This document shows, one piece after another, positions 1 to 10,828 of a stretch of 64,000 nucleotides of DNA (positions are counted from its first letter, which is position 1; each line of letters begins with the position of its first letter). Origin of the DNA: Castanea sativa (taxonomy: Eukaryota > Streptophyta > Magnoliopsida > Fagales > Fagaceae); contig NC_134021.1 of assembly GCF_040712315.1 (NCBI RefSeq), positions 22,842,501-22,906,500 on the forward strand, written 5' to 3'. The position numbers were made by a program, and so were the translations under genes. The notes beneath the pieces are model-generated. The model worked only from the letters and a program-made list of their open reading frames with translations, did not search any database and was not told where the DNA came from.

Positions 1-2570
1 GCCTTTCGTTTCTTTCCGATGGGTAAATTTAAGTATCTAGTTGATACCGCCGCGGGGATGGAGGGTTTTAGAGCCAAATATCATATTCCTAGCGACGTAG
101 GTCTAGAATACTGCCCGATGGAAGCCGTGGCCGGTGCTAGGAAAACCGGAGAGGTCATCATTCCAATGGTCGCCTTCGTAGAAGGTGGGATGACCCTCCC
201 AATGAAACCCGTAACCAGGGAGTATCTTCGCAACCACCGGTTGTGTCCTGATCAGTGCGCTCCAAATGTTTTTAGAGTTTTAGGAAGCGTCGATACTCTA
301 AACGAGCAGATGGGTCTGAACCTCACCTGGCATGATGTCGTTTTTATGTACGAATGCCACAAACTCACTGGAGTAGGTTATTACATCAAATCCCGCTCCA
401 GTGTAGTTAGGTTGATCTCCTGTTTGCCAAAATCCAATAAAGGCATGAAGGATAACTATCTAATCGTCTCTGGCAACTGGCACGACGGCCCCCACTGTCC
501 TGTTGAGTGGGGAGATCCAGGTGCGACACCTTAGGATTTAACTTCCCCTAACTTCCTAAATAATCTAGGAATATGTATTGATATTTACTTGAGTGTGTGA
601 CTTTAATTTATTATACGTTCTACGTATCTGACCGTGTTCACTTATTTTGATGTTTCTCTTTGCAGATAAGCAAAACGTGCGCCCCCGCTTAAGCCACTGC
701 AACATTGCCGATTTGAATTGAGTACTACGCTCCGAAGTGTTCGTCAATGAAGACTTACAACTTAGGGCGGCTCATTTGATTCTTGGGTACAAGCCTGTCC
801 CCTCGGACTTTCAGGAGATCGAAAACGCAATAATCACGGGTGACCGGAGGCAAAGAAGGATCCATGTGGCCAGGCCGCACTTCTTAGCTGACCAAGAACT
901 TCCCGATGACCCCAACACCATTTTGTACAACCGTCCTATCGCGGCAACCCCCCTCTCAACACACTCCCAAGCAACTGCCATCCCGGAGGAGCAGGTGTCC
1001 TCTTCACATACACTCGACGACGAAATAGACAACTTCCACCTTGAGGACATCCAAAGACCTCGAGGAAATCTATTCGTCGTACTTTCTGACAAGGACGAAG
1101 AGCCCACCGAAGCCTCTGGAGTTGAAGGGTTCATTGTTGCCCACCCCCCAGTCAAATCCGAGGAGGACATGGACAGACTTCACGGCCTTCTGACCAAGAG
1201 AGGCGAAAAAGTCGCCCAGAAGAAGACAGGAGGGTCCCAAGCTCTTCCATCCTTGCCACCTCCCCCTCCTCTAGCCGAACCCAAGCTTCCAGCTAAAGAG
1301 CCAAGAAAGAAAAGGAAAGGAGAGGCCGAGGAGACTGCCGGCGAAAAACAAAAAAGACCGAAACAACAGCCGCAGCCAACTCAGCAGCAGAAGCTAGACA
1401 AAGGCAAAGGCAGGGCTCGCTCAGTTGAGAGTGGGGAGATCCATGATGTGGCCGAAGTGCGCCGAGCACTGGCCACATGGTCTCCTGACCTTAAACTGGA
1501 CGGTGCACCAATTTCCTGCCAGTCTAGTATCAGGGCAATCCAACAAGGCCATGCCCACTACTTGGCCGATGCGTTGGAGCGCCCACTTCTGCTGCCCAAG
1601 GATATGGAAACCTTGGAGAGAATGAGTCAACCCCAACTATTCCTGTCCTTAAAAAGGGAGTTAGCCCTGGTAAGTTTTAATTTTTCATGAACATTTCCTT
1701 CTTCATAATACTGGATCAATGAGAAGTGTTTTGCTACATCTAATTTCTTAACACTTTATGTAGGCCGTTCAAGAAGTCTTTGTAGCCGAGAAGTTTGTAG
1801 AAGACTCTCGGAAGAAGGCCAGACTAGAGCTTGACATTCGAATGGAGACTGAGAAGTCCCTAGGCCAAGCCCTTGCAGAAAATGAGAAACTCGTCTCTTA
1901 GGTGGCTGGTCTTAAAAGAGAAAGAGATGGTTCCGAGGCCAGCTTGAAGACGATGAAGACTCAAATAGAAGGGCAGCGCAAGCTTCTCCGGGGCAAAGAC
2001 GACGAATTAGCCCAAGCCGAGAGGGAGTGTTCGGAATTGGAGAGGGAGCTTGCACGCCTGAAGGAAGAAGCCGGCGCATTCAAACGCTCTATGAAGGCTG
2101 CCAAGCAGGCGAGTTATGAAGAAGGGGTAGCTGCAACAGAGGAACAGCTGACAGAGGCTTTCGCGGCTTTGTGCCGGGAGTACTGTCAGCAAGTCTGGGG
2201 GGAAGCCCTAAGTGTAGCAGGTGTTCCTTCAGCCTCGGAGCTGAGGAAGTCTGAGAACATTTGGCTTCCCCTGGAAATACAGGAGATAGAAGAGACTCCT
2301 ACTGTTGCTCCTGCCCCTGAGGCAACTCTTCTGGCTCTTCCTCCTACTGCCCCAAAGCTCGTTCCAGATCCTACAGAGCCTTCAGGTTCCAACAAAGAGA
2401 TGGAAGGGAGTGGGGATGCCGAGAAAGGCTTAAGCCAAATTGTGGAGCCCAATGCCCCTCCAACAAATGCAATAGACAAAGGGAAACAAGTTTTGTCTTC
2501 CTTTGAGTTGAAGCTAAGAAATACCGAGGCGTCCAGCACTTCTCAGCAAAATCCCCCTCCAAAAGTTTAG
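1..2570 (+). pseudogene. Antisense spliced gene of the Tat element (Transposase_28-like N-part, coiled-coil C-part), 5' end off window
   Basis: Three exons read in one continuous frame. The first is open from base 1 to 520 with donor GTGCGA. The second runs 666-1669, from acceptor TTGCAG to donor GTAAGT. The third runs 1764-2570, from acceptor TATGTAG to stop TAG. Exon 1 resembles the plant Transposase_28 or 'putative gypsy type transposon' domain (PF04195 style), with PVREYL- and LCPxQxxPNxFR-like motifs. Exon 2 holds a proline run and a basic Lys-rich, probably nuclear-targeting tract. Exon 3 is Glu/Lys/Leu-rich coiled coil followed by a Pro/Ala tail. Two in-frame stops (TGA 719-721, TAG 1899-1901) break this copy. 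The function is unknown; extra antisense ORFs of this type are known in Tat elements. The exon phases (1, then 0) fit, which supports the splice model. Confidence 0.72.
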
Positions 2571-2637
2571 GGACTAGCCTAGGACTTCTCTTTCTTTATA
2601 ACCAGAATTTAGCATGTAATGTATGCCAAAAATTATT

Positions 2638-2643
2638 AATAAA
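2638..2643 (+). terminator. Poly(A) signal of the antisense gene
   Basis: A perfect AATAAA lies 68 bases after the stop codon of the antisense gene, within an AT-rich 3' UTR and followed by a T-rich stretch. It fits a pol II transcript running opposite to gag-pol. Confidence 0.55.
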
Positions 2644-2879
2644 AGACAATCTTTGTACAACTTTCTTCTATTTTATATTTGTTCTACCCCCTTTTTTATA
2701 TTTATTTATTTATTTGTCATAAGAATTCTCATGAAGACACAGTTAAAGGCAGGGATTGCACAATTATAACCCCCATACATCCATACGCATGTTTGTCTGG
2801 CATAGAAAAATACTTAAGAACCTGATAGAGGGTGACTTAGTTTGGATACCAAGCAATGCCTTAGTTAAACAATTCCTTA
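2644..2879. other. Non-coding spacer before the tandem array
   Basis: AT-rich element-internal DNA with no open frame worth reporting. It separates the antisense gene from the tandem array and includes a (TTTA)n run near 2699-2715. Confidence 0.5.
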
Positions 2880-3670
2880 TAATCTGTGGCATCGTTTTTA
2901 ATGGGATGTAAGGTCTGAGGACCATTCCTTAGATAAATTTACTTAACATTTAAAGACACAGAACTTAAAATCTGAATTAATGAATAGTAAGATGCTGATT
3001 TCCACAAAACATGTAATAGAAACAAGAACCGTAACAAGATATTAAGAATAGCAACTTTAACTATTAAATTTATCAAAGTAGAAAGTCCGAGGACCCGGTA
3101 TAACTAAAGTTCTGGCTGACAGATGCTAAGATATCAATTTCCACAAGGTTTGTGGTCCGAGGACTACACTTAATCAAGTTTCTATTTGATTCTTAAGAAC
3201 AGTAACTTCAAATGTTAATTTTCTCAAAGTAGGAGGTCCGAGGACCCGGCATAACTAAGGTTCTGTTTAACACATGATAAGATACCAATTTCCACAAGGT
3301 TTGTGGTCCGAGGACTACACTTAACCAAGTTTCTATTTGATTCTTAAGAACAGTAACTTCAAACGTTAATTTTCCCAAAGTAGGAGGTCCGAGGACCCCG
3401 CATAACTAAGGTTCTGTTTAACACATGATAAGATATCAATTTCCACAAGGTTTGTGGTCCAAGGACTACACTTAACCAAGTTTCTGTTTAATTCTTAAGA
3501 ACAGTAACTTCAAATGTTAATTTTCCCAAAGTAAGAGGTCCAAGGACCCGGCATAACTAAGGTTCTGTTTAACACATGATAAGATATCAATTTCCACAAG
3601 GTTTGTGGTCCGAGGACTACACTTAACCAGGTTTCTGTTTGATTCTTAAGAACAGTAACTTCAAATGTAA
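2880..3670. repeat. 151-bp dimeric tandem repeat in the Tat 3' region
   Basis: Four recognisable units share a period of 151 bp; the GGACCC anchors fall at 3091, 3242, 3393 and 3544. A more decayed unit lies before them. Each unit has two related halves of about 69 and 82 bp, and each half carries the palindrome-like GTCCGAGGAC (for example at 3085, 3154 and 3236), so the array is dimeric. One half reads 'cataactaaggttctg' after the motif and the other 'tacacttaaccaag'. It lies between pol and the antisense gene, where Tat elements are known to carry hypervariable tandem repeats. Confidence 0.88.
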
Positions 3671-3717
3671 GAGGTACTTATAACTTTGAAATGTTAACTT
3701 AACAAAAGCACATTTTA

Positions 3718-5995
3718 TTAATAATAATACCTTCTAAGGTTATTTACATTCCATGGGCGTGGTACAATTCTTTCATCCAAGTCAGCTAGCCGATATGACC
3801 CTATGCCTGCTACTGAATCAATGCAATAGGGGCCTTCCCAGTTGGGACCTAACTTACCCCAAGCTGGGTTCTTAGAAGTGCCTACAACTTTTCTTAGTAC
3901 AAGATCACCAATTGCAAGCGGCCTTAGCTTCACATGAGCATCATATCCCCGTTTTAGCCTCTGTTGATAATAGGTCATTTGGACCATAGCTGCCTCGCGT
4001 CGTTCTCAAGTAAATCAAGATCTTTCTCCAGGAGTCCGTTGTTATTCTCCGGGCTAAAAGAGCTCGTCTTTAGGGTGGGAAAACCAGATTCCAGAGGTAT
4101 CACTGCCTCGGCTCCATAAGTCATAGAGAATGGCGTTTCTCCCGTGGACCTGCGGGGTGTGGTCCGATACGTCCACAGAACATGAGGGAGCTCTTCTACC
4201 CATCTGCCTTTCGTATCGTCCAACCTTTTCTTGAGCCCACTGACTATGACCTTGTTAACGGCCTCGGCTTGGCCATTTCCCTAGGGATAAGCTGGGATGG
4301 AGTATCTATTTATGATACCCATGTCGCCACAATATTGCTTAAAGGCCTTGCTGTCAAATTAAACGCCATTGTCTGAGATAAGTGTGTGTGGTATACCGAA
4401 TCTAGTGACAATATTTTTCTAGACAAACTTCTTGGAATCAACATCTCTGATATTCGCTAAGGGCTCGGCCTCAACCCATTTAGTGAAATAGTCTGTTCCA
4501 ACAAGAAGCCATCTTTTGTTTCATGCAGCTCTCGAAAATGGCCCCACTATGTCCAATCTCCATTGGGCAAAAGGCCAAGGACTGGAGAGAGGGTTAAGAA
4601 CCCCACCAGGTTGATGAATATTAGGGGCGAACCTCTGGCATTGATCACATTTTCTGGCATAGTCCTGAGCCTCTCTCTGCATATTGGGCCACCAGTAACC
4701 CTGGGTCAGAGCTCTATGAGCTAAAGACCTTCCCCTAGTGTGGCTTCCACAAATCCCCTCATGCAGTTCCTCCAGTAATGCTTCCGTTGATTCAGGGTGC
4801 ACACACAACAAGTACGGTCCTGAGAAGGATCGTTTGTACAGCTTCTGGTCCTCGGACAACCAGAAACGGGGTGCCTTTCGACGTATCTTTTCTGCTTCAG
4901 ATTTTTCCTCAAGAAGGATATCATTCTTAAGAAAACCTATAACCGAGTCGATCCAACTAGGTCCAGGCCTTATCAGATGAATATGAACTGTGCTGACGAC
5001 GGTAAGAGTTGGCTCCAACAAATCCTCCACAAGGATAACCCGGGGCAAGTCCTGAGCCGAGGATGTCGCCAACGTAGCCAAAGAATCCGCATGGGTGTTC
5101 GCACTCCTAGAAATATGAGCTAAGACGAAGGAGTCAAATTCTGCTCGCTGACTTTTGACTTGGGCCAAATATTCCTGCATTCTTGGGTCCCTGGCCTCCA
5201 TAGTCCCCATGACCTGGCCGACCACTAACTGAGAGTCCGAGAACGCATGGACTTCCCTTCCACCCATCCTACGTACCATCTGCATGCCTACCAAGAGGGC
5301 TTCATATTCGACCTCATTGTTAGTAGCCGAGAATGCCAATCTCAAAGATTTTTCGAAGACAATTCCCTCAGGGGACATTAGAACAAGTCCCACACCAGAC
5401 CCTCTCTGATTAGCAACCCCATCCACATACACTTTCCAAATCGAAGGCACTGTGGCCGTGATCACTCCAACTGATTTTCCATCCATGTGTGCTTCTTTTA
5501 GAGTTTCTTCTAACAATGGTTCAGTAAACTCTGCCACCAAGTCAGCGAGGACCTAGGCCTTCACCGAGGTGCGAGGCTTGTATTTAATGTCAAAAGCTCC
5601 TAAAATGGTCCCCCACTTTGCCACCCTACCAGAGTAGTCGGCGCTGCGTAACACTGCCTTGAGAGGCAATTGGGTCAGAACCACTACAGTGTGAGACTGG
5701 AAATAATGAGGAAGCTTGCGCGTGGTATGGCCAGAAGCGCTTTCTCTAAGAGCAAATAGCGCACCTCGGCCTCATTCAAAGACTTACTAACATAGTAGAC
5801 CGGTCTTTGCACCCCGCTTTCATTCCTTATAAGGACCAGGCTGACCGCGTGGATGACCACTGCCAGAAAAGCAAACAAGATCTCGTCCGCCTCTAGGCGA
5901 GACAAGATGGGTGGCCGAGAAAGATATTTCTTAAGCTGCTGGAAAGCTAATGCGCAATCCTCAGTCCATTGAAATCCTTTCCATTTATTCAACAA
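3718..5995 (-). pseudogene. Tat pol 3' half: RNase H, archaeal-type RNase H, integrase (broken)
   Basis: Read from 5995 downwards. 5995-5730 is the RT-linked RNase H, with a VYYVSKSL motif. A frameshift near 5730 and a TAG at 5553-5555 follow. 5540-4521 holds a second RNase H (starting near a VYVDG motif, with an SDSQLVV segment), then the integrase zinc finger (H-x3-4-H with C-x2-C near 4680-4620) and the start of the catalytic core at LDIVGP. Stops at 4521, 4419, 4359 and 4281 cut the core, including the region of the second Asp (ISDNG). The core resumes at 4223-3990, and after another frameshift the C-terminal domain (PNWEGPY, PRPWNVNNLRRYY) ends at 3718. The RNase H pair identifies the Tat lineage. 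This copy cannot make integrase. Confidence 0.9.
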
Positions 5996-6038
5996 TTAGA
6001 AGAAAGGACGGCATCGGTCAACTGACCGAGAGATAAAC

Positions 6039-6992
6039 CTATTCAATGCAGCAATCATTCCGGTTAGTTTCTGGATCTCTTTCGGGTTCCGAGGCGGCTA
6101 CAAATCCTGAATAGTCTTGACCTGCGCTGGGTTCACCTCTATGCCTCTGTGAGTAATCATGTACCCCAAAAACTTCCCGGACCCCAAAAGAGCACTTTGA
6201 GGCGTTAAGGCGCAGTTTGTACTTTCTTAACACCTGGAAGGTGTCGGCTAGATCTTTGACATGTGAAGGTATTGTTTTGCTCTTCACCACCATATCATCG
6301 ACGTACACCTCAATAGTCTTCCCTAGTTGCTGTTCAAACATTCTGGTCATCATTCTTTGGTAGGTAGCCCCGGCATTCTTCAACCCGAATGGCATGACCT
6401 TATAGTGGTAGTTCCCTGTTGGAGTGATGAAAGCAGTCTTCTCTTGATCCTCCAACGCCAATGGAATCTGATGGTAACCCTGGAAAGCATCCAAAAAACT
6501 CATTCGAGGATGTCCGATAGTGGCGTCCACCAGTTGATCAATACGCGGCATTGGGAACGAGTCCTTGGGGCAGGCTTTGTTCAAATCTGTGAAGTCCACA
6601 CATACTCTCCACGTTCCATTCTTCTTTTTAACAACAACCGTATGCGCCAACCATTCGGGGTAGAAAACTTCCTTAATAGCCCCAGCCCTCTTGAGTTTGA
6701 GCACCTCTTCCTTTACAGCCTCGGAATGTTCTTTGGAAGAGCGCCGAGGTGGCTGCCTTCACGAAACAATGGCGGGGTTGACATTCAAACGATGGCAAAT
6801 GAAGCTCGGATCTACACCTGGAGCCTCATACGAGTCCCACGCAAAAACATCAATATTGTCCTGCAGAAATTCCAACAACTCCATTTTCTCCTGGTGTGGC
6901 AAACGTATGCCGACTTGGAAGAACCTCTCTGGATCATCGGCTATTAAAAACTTCTCCAACTCCTCACAATGAGCCTCCTCTCCTGTCATCAT
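6039..6992 (-). pseudogene. Tat reverse transcriptase region (broken)
   Basis: In frame with gag, but separated from it by TAG at 7020-7022 and interrupted again by TGA at 6759-6761. From 6704 the RT palm is well preserved: DFTDLNKACPKDSFP, SFLDAFQGYHQI, MPFGLKNAGATYQR and the catalytic YVDD box in VYVDDMVVKSK. Near 6195 a one-base shift ends the readable RT. The correct frame continues for about 95 bases and then meets TAG at 6098-6100 and TAA at 5996-5998. The RT motifs are typical of plant Ty3/gypsy elements. Not functional as it stands. Confidence 0.92.
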
Positions 6993-7019
6993 TTCAGATG
7001 CATCAGGAGCTGTTAATTG

Positions 7020-9032
7020 CTATAAGTCTTTGGTGATTGAAGCCGAAGACTCGGCTTCTGTCTGGTGCAGCACTGCAGCCGACATGCATTGCCTGGCCAC
7101 CGATTGGCTACCGAGGATATCTTCAACACATTCCCCCGAGGGGAACTTAACCTTAACATGTAAGGTAGAGGAGACAGCTCCAAGAGCATGCAGCCATGGC
7201 CTGGCGAGGATGGCTGTATATGGAGAATACGCGTCAACCACAATGAAATCCACCTCAACCGTTTCTGAGCCAGATTGAACGGGCAAACGGATCTGTCCCT
7301 TCGGCACAACGACTCTCCCTTCGAAGCTTATAAGTGGCGAGTCATAAGGAGTAAGATCTTCCAGCTTCAATCTTAACCCCTTAAATAGATTAGGGTACAT
7401 GATATCTGCACCGCTGCCCTGATCTATCATCACCCTCCTCACATCATAATTCCCTATCCTAAGCGTAACTACAAGAGCATCGTCATGGGGTTGGATGGTC
7501 CCTACCTTATCCTCCTCGGAAAACCCTAAAACGGGCAAATTTAGCTTCAACCTCTTCGGTCTGCAGCCCGACTCCTCGGTCTGAGGGTGTGAAACTGCCA
7601 TCACCTTGGTGGGAGCCGAACCGGTCCTGCCCGGTGCAGCAAAAATAACATTAATTGTTCCTAAAGCCGACCGAGATGAATTATTCCTCTGATTGTTTGA
7701 GCCAGATTGACTGCCCGGCCCGCTAGGTTGGCACAAGTGTTGCTTTATTTTTCCTTCACTGACAAGTTGCTTCAAGTGGCTCCAAAGGGTCCGACACTTC
7801 TCGGTAGTGTGGCCCACATCCTGATGGTATTGGCAGAAAAGGTTCTGATTCCTCTTCGCAGGGTCCCCGGCCATCTTACCAGGCCATTTGAAGAAGGGTT
7901 CCTTACGAACTTTCTCCAGTAGCTGATGTACTGGTTCTCGGAACACAGTGTTCACGGCCTGAGGTGCTGCCGAGCCGGACTGCCCAATGTATTCTCTCCT
8001 CGGCCTGTTATTGTGGTACCTGTCCGACCTGAAATCCCTTCTCTCCTGCGGGATAACCTTCTCCTTACCCTTTCCTTGCTGTTGGTCTTCCTCCACTCTC
8101 TTGTACTCGTCAATACGGTCCATGAGGCGACGTACGCTGCGGACGGGCTTTTTAGTCAAAGATTTTCTCAGGTCGTGATCAGTAGGAAGGCCTACCTTAA
8201 AGGTATTAAGCGCCACCTCATCAAAGTCGTCATCTATCTCATTAAACATCTCCCAGTAACAGTCGGAGTATGCTTTCAACGTCTCCCCTTCCCTCATGGT
8301 CATGGATAATAGCGAGTCCAATGGCTGAGGTACTCTGCTACACGTAATGAACCGCGAAGCAAATGCTCTAGTAAGCTCCCTAAACGAACCTATAGACCCC
8401 GATTTAAGGCCGTTGAACCACCTCATAGCAACAGGTCCCAAGCTAGAGGGGAAAACTTTACACATCAGGGTCTCGTTGTGAGAGTGCACCACCATCCTCT
8501 GGTTAAAGTGACTCATGTGCTCCACCGGATCAGTCCGGCCATTATAGATGGTAAAAGTGGGTTGAGTAAACCTCCTGGGGAGCCTCCCCTTCTCAATCCT
8601 CCGTGAAAACGGAGATTTGGAGAGTTGGTGCAACGCCTGACTCATAGCATCGTTACCTAAGCCCCTGGAAGGAGCCTTCTTGCGTCTGCGAGCTGGCTGG
8701 TCATCCTCCTCACCAGAGGACATTGCACTGGGGGGTGAGCATGATCTTGAGCTGTAGCTACCTCCCCGTTCCTCCTCTGAGGAAGGATTAGATGAGGATG
8801 GTGAAGACCTGCGTCTGGCGCGGCGTAACTTTCTCTTCAAACAATTAATCTCCTTCTGCATGGCTTTAGCTCCATCCCCATGGGTGGTGCTGCCCCCACC
8901 ATGAGTATGGCTAGTCCCGGGGTATTCTGTATGGACGCTTCCCTCACGATCCCTTCAATGCTCAAGACGCTCGAAAAGATCCTCCGGTTGTGATCCCTGT
9001 GACTCTGCATGGTGAGAACCTAGGCCTGCCAT
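7020..9032 (-). CDS. Tat gag-protease ORF (N-terminal stop; 613-aa open part 8861-7020)
   Basis: The longest open part starts at ATG 8861. In the same frame an earlier ATG at 9032-9030 begins a plausible Gag N-terminus that is cut by TGA at 8955-8957. The domains in order are a basic Arg/Ser-rich region, the retrotransposon Gag domain (RWFNGL, SFRELTRAFASRF), a Lys-rich linker, and a zinc knuckle of C-x2-H-x4-H-x4-C form (CQYHQDVGHTTEKC), where His replaces the second Cys of the usual knuckle, as I recall for Tat elements. A retropepsin-like protease follows, with IDQGSGADIM at the active site, a flap region, and ILARPWLH near the C-terminus. The ORF ends in TAG followed by CAATTA, and the frame stays open beyond it into RT. 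Confidence 0.9.
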
Positions 9033-9058
9033 AGTATCCCAACTCCTTCTAGACTAGA

Positions 9059-9076
9059 TTCCCACAGACGGCGCCA
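9059..9076 (-). promoter_or_regulatory. Retrotransposon primer-binding site
   Basis: Directly inside the 5' LTR, the minus strand reads TGGCGCCGTCTGTGGGAA. The first nine bases match the complement of a plant tRNA-Asp 3' end (TGGCGCCGT); the rest match less well. The position, two bases after the LTR's terminal CA, is right for priming of minus-strand DNA synthesis. Confidence 0.75.
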
Positions 9077-9078
9077 AA

Positions 9079-9826
9079 TGTAAGTGCACAATTGCACCTG
9101 GACCCAAAGACAATCACGGGCTCAGGCCCAATGAGCCTTAAACAATAAAATTTGTAGAGTGTGGGCTTGAAACCTAGGTTAGAAATACTGGGAGCTTGAT
9201 AACAGGCTTTTATGAACACGTACAGGTAAATAACGAACGATAATTGCAAATGGATCTCCTCGGACTCGGGCCGATGACTACTTCTTTATTATTTCTCTTT
9301 CTTCCTTTAAAGATTACAATTTCTTAACTTTCTTTCTTTCTTTTTTTCTCCATCATCTTTCTCCCCGCCCTCCATCCCCCTTAAATACTTCCTTTTGTCA
9401 CACTTTCTAGATAGTGACTAGAAGTTTCAGCCCTACTGTTCAGGGGTCACTTCCCCATTAATGCGGCCAGGGAGGTAGGTGTAGAGCCTTTAATGCGGAG
9501 GTGGCAGCCTTTGCCCTTGATATTTTCTTTAACACTGGTGTATCTAGAAGGTTCAAGGTGTCCCTCTTTAACCATTAGTCTTTCCAGAGCTGTGCCTTGA
9601 CCTTCATAATGAAACCTTGAGTTCTCTTGGGTCGGTCCGAGGAGGAATTCACCCTCGGTTGTATCCTCGGAACCTCGGCATATGGGCCGATTCGTAGAGT
9701 TTAATTCTGGAGCAGGTCGGCCCTTCATGCTACAGTCCAAAGGCCCATATGCCCATTTGGGTCCTTTTACTCCCCAAAGACATGTTAAATACACTTCATG
9801 CAAAATATGGCTACATTTCTAGGACA
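9079..9826 (-). repeat. 5' LTR of the Tat element
   Basis: It starts on the plus strand with TGTAAGTGC beside the primer-binding site, which is the 3' boundary of the LTR on the minus strand. A TATA-like TATTTAAGG (minus strand, about 9390-9382) precedes a C/T- and purine-rich leader. The outer border is a TG at 9815 or 9826 on the minus strand. It shares several blocks with the solo LTR at 54801-55533 (TTAATGCGGAGG, ACTCCCCAA-GACA), so both belong to one family. Confidence 0.75.
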
Positions 9827-9830
9827 ATTT

Positions 9831-10145
9831 TTTTTTATATGTGTCAAGTATTTTAAATATAAAATAATATTTTTTTTAAAAAAAACTTGTAATTTAGCTT
9901 AATTTAGCTTCAAACAAATTCTTTTCAAACCTTGCTCAAATTCTTGGTAGGCAAAAATAGGGTTAGTATAGGGCCCACTCCACACATTTTTTTTTTATAT
10001 GCGTCAAGTATTTTAAATATAAAATAAAATTTAAAAAAAAAACTTGTAATTTAGCTTAATTTAGCTTCAAACAAATTCTTTTCAAACCTCGCTCAAATTC
10101 TTGGTTGGCAAAAATAGGATTAGTATAGGGCCCACTCAACACATT
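9831..10145. repeat. Two-copy tandem duplication, period 160 bp
   Basis: Copies at about 9831-9990 and 9991-10145 both run from a T-run and TATATG-GTCAAGTATTTT through TTTAGCTTCAAACAAATTC to GGGCCCACTC. They differ at only a few positions and in A/T-run length. The array abuts the outer edge of the Tat LTR. Confidence 0.85.
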
Positions 10146-10764
10146 TTGGAGTCAAACGCAAATGTAAAATATATTATTACTTAGTATTTAAAAGCAATAC
10201 TTGAATTATAAAAAATAATCGAACCTTTTTTATATAATTTAATAAATTAATTAGACTATTTTTTATATATTTATAAAATGTATTAAAAAAATTTGATTCT
10301 AAAAATTTTTATACTCTTAAATTATCGCAAATATAGTAAAATGTATTAATAAAATGTTAAAGTGTAAAATGTTGAACAATTCAATAAGAATATAATATTT
10401 TAAAAATAATTTTTATTTATTAAATTTTGGTCCTTAATAAATAAATTTATAAGCATTCTATCAGCTAATAGAATTTTTTTATTTTTTTATTACAGTAGTA
10501 TATTTGTACAATGCTATAAAACAAAATAGATATAATATAATATATTTTAGGGGACTTTAGGTCATTGCCTAAATGGCCTAAAGGTAGAGCCACCCAATAT
10601 CCAATCATCTTTTCTTCCGAGTATTATAATGCAAATAATGAATCATATACTTTAAATATGCAGCCAACCACGAAGTTTATGTATAATCATCGATTTTTAC
10701 ATAATCAATCACATCCATGTTATAAAGAAAACATATCAAATATACACTGTATCGTCTAGATACA
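10146..10764. other. AT-rich intergenic DNA
   Basis: Between the tandem duplication and the 3' end of the sucrose-phosphatase gene. Very AT-rich with many short A/T runs. I see no coding signal or recognisable element. Confidence 0.5.
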
Positions 10765-10770
10765 TTTATT
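10765..10770 (-). terminator. Poly(A) signal of the sucrose-phosphatase gene
   Basis: AATAAA on the minus strand, 59 bases after the TAG stop at 10829-10831, at a normal distance for a plant near-upstream poly(A) element. Confidence 0.55.
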
Positions 10771-10828
10771 TGATAGGAAATGTTGTACGGCATTCTGGAA
10801 CTTGCAGTTGAGCTGAAGCCGCAGCAAT

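Larger units (their letters stand above)
1..9826 (-). mobile_element. Tat-lineage Ty3/gypsy LTR retrotransposon, 3' LTR off the window
   Basis: Read on the minus strand the order is LTR, primer-binding site, gag with zinc knuckle and protease, reverse transcriptase, RNase H, a second RNase H, HHCC zinc finger and integrase, then a tandem-repeat block and an oppositely transcribed gene. The second (archaeal-type) RNase H, the tRNA-Asp-like primer site and an extra antisense ORF between pol and the 3' LTR are known marks of the Tat clade. The copy is decayed. Gag-pol has in-frame stops at 8955, 7020, 6759, 6098, 5996, 5553, 4521, 4419, 4359 and 4281 (lowest base of each codon), with frameshifts near 6195, 5730 and 3990. 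It is therefore non-autonomous. The right border (9815 or 9826) is uncertain because the partner LTR and the target-site duplication cannot be seen. Confidence 0.9.

Noticed and set aside
811..1170. Open frame on the minus strand opposite exon 2 of the antisense Tat gene
   Set aside because: It mirrors the codon pattern of the + strand coding exon and has no family features, so it is a shadow.
2007..2562. Minus-strand frames opposite the coiled-coil exon
   Set aside because: Shadows of a Glu/Lys-rich + strand exon, which commonly gives Leu/Ser-rich antisense frames.
7707..8309. Plus-strand open frames opposite gag
   Set aside because: They overlap the well-supported gag ORF and have no domain of their own.
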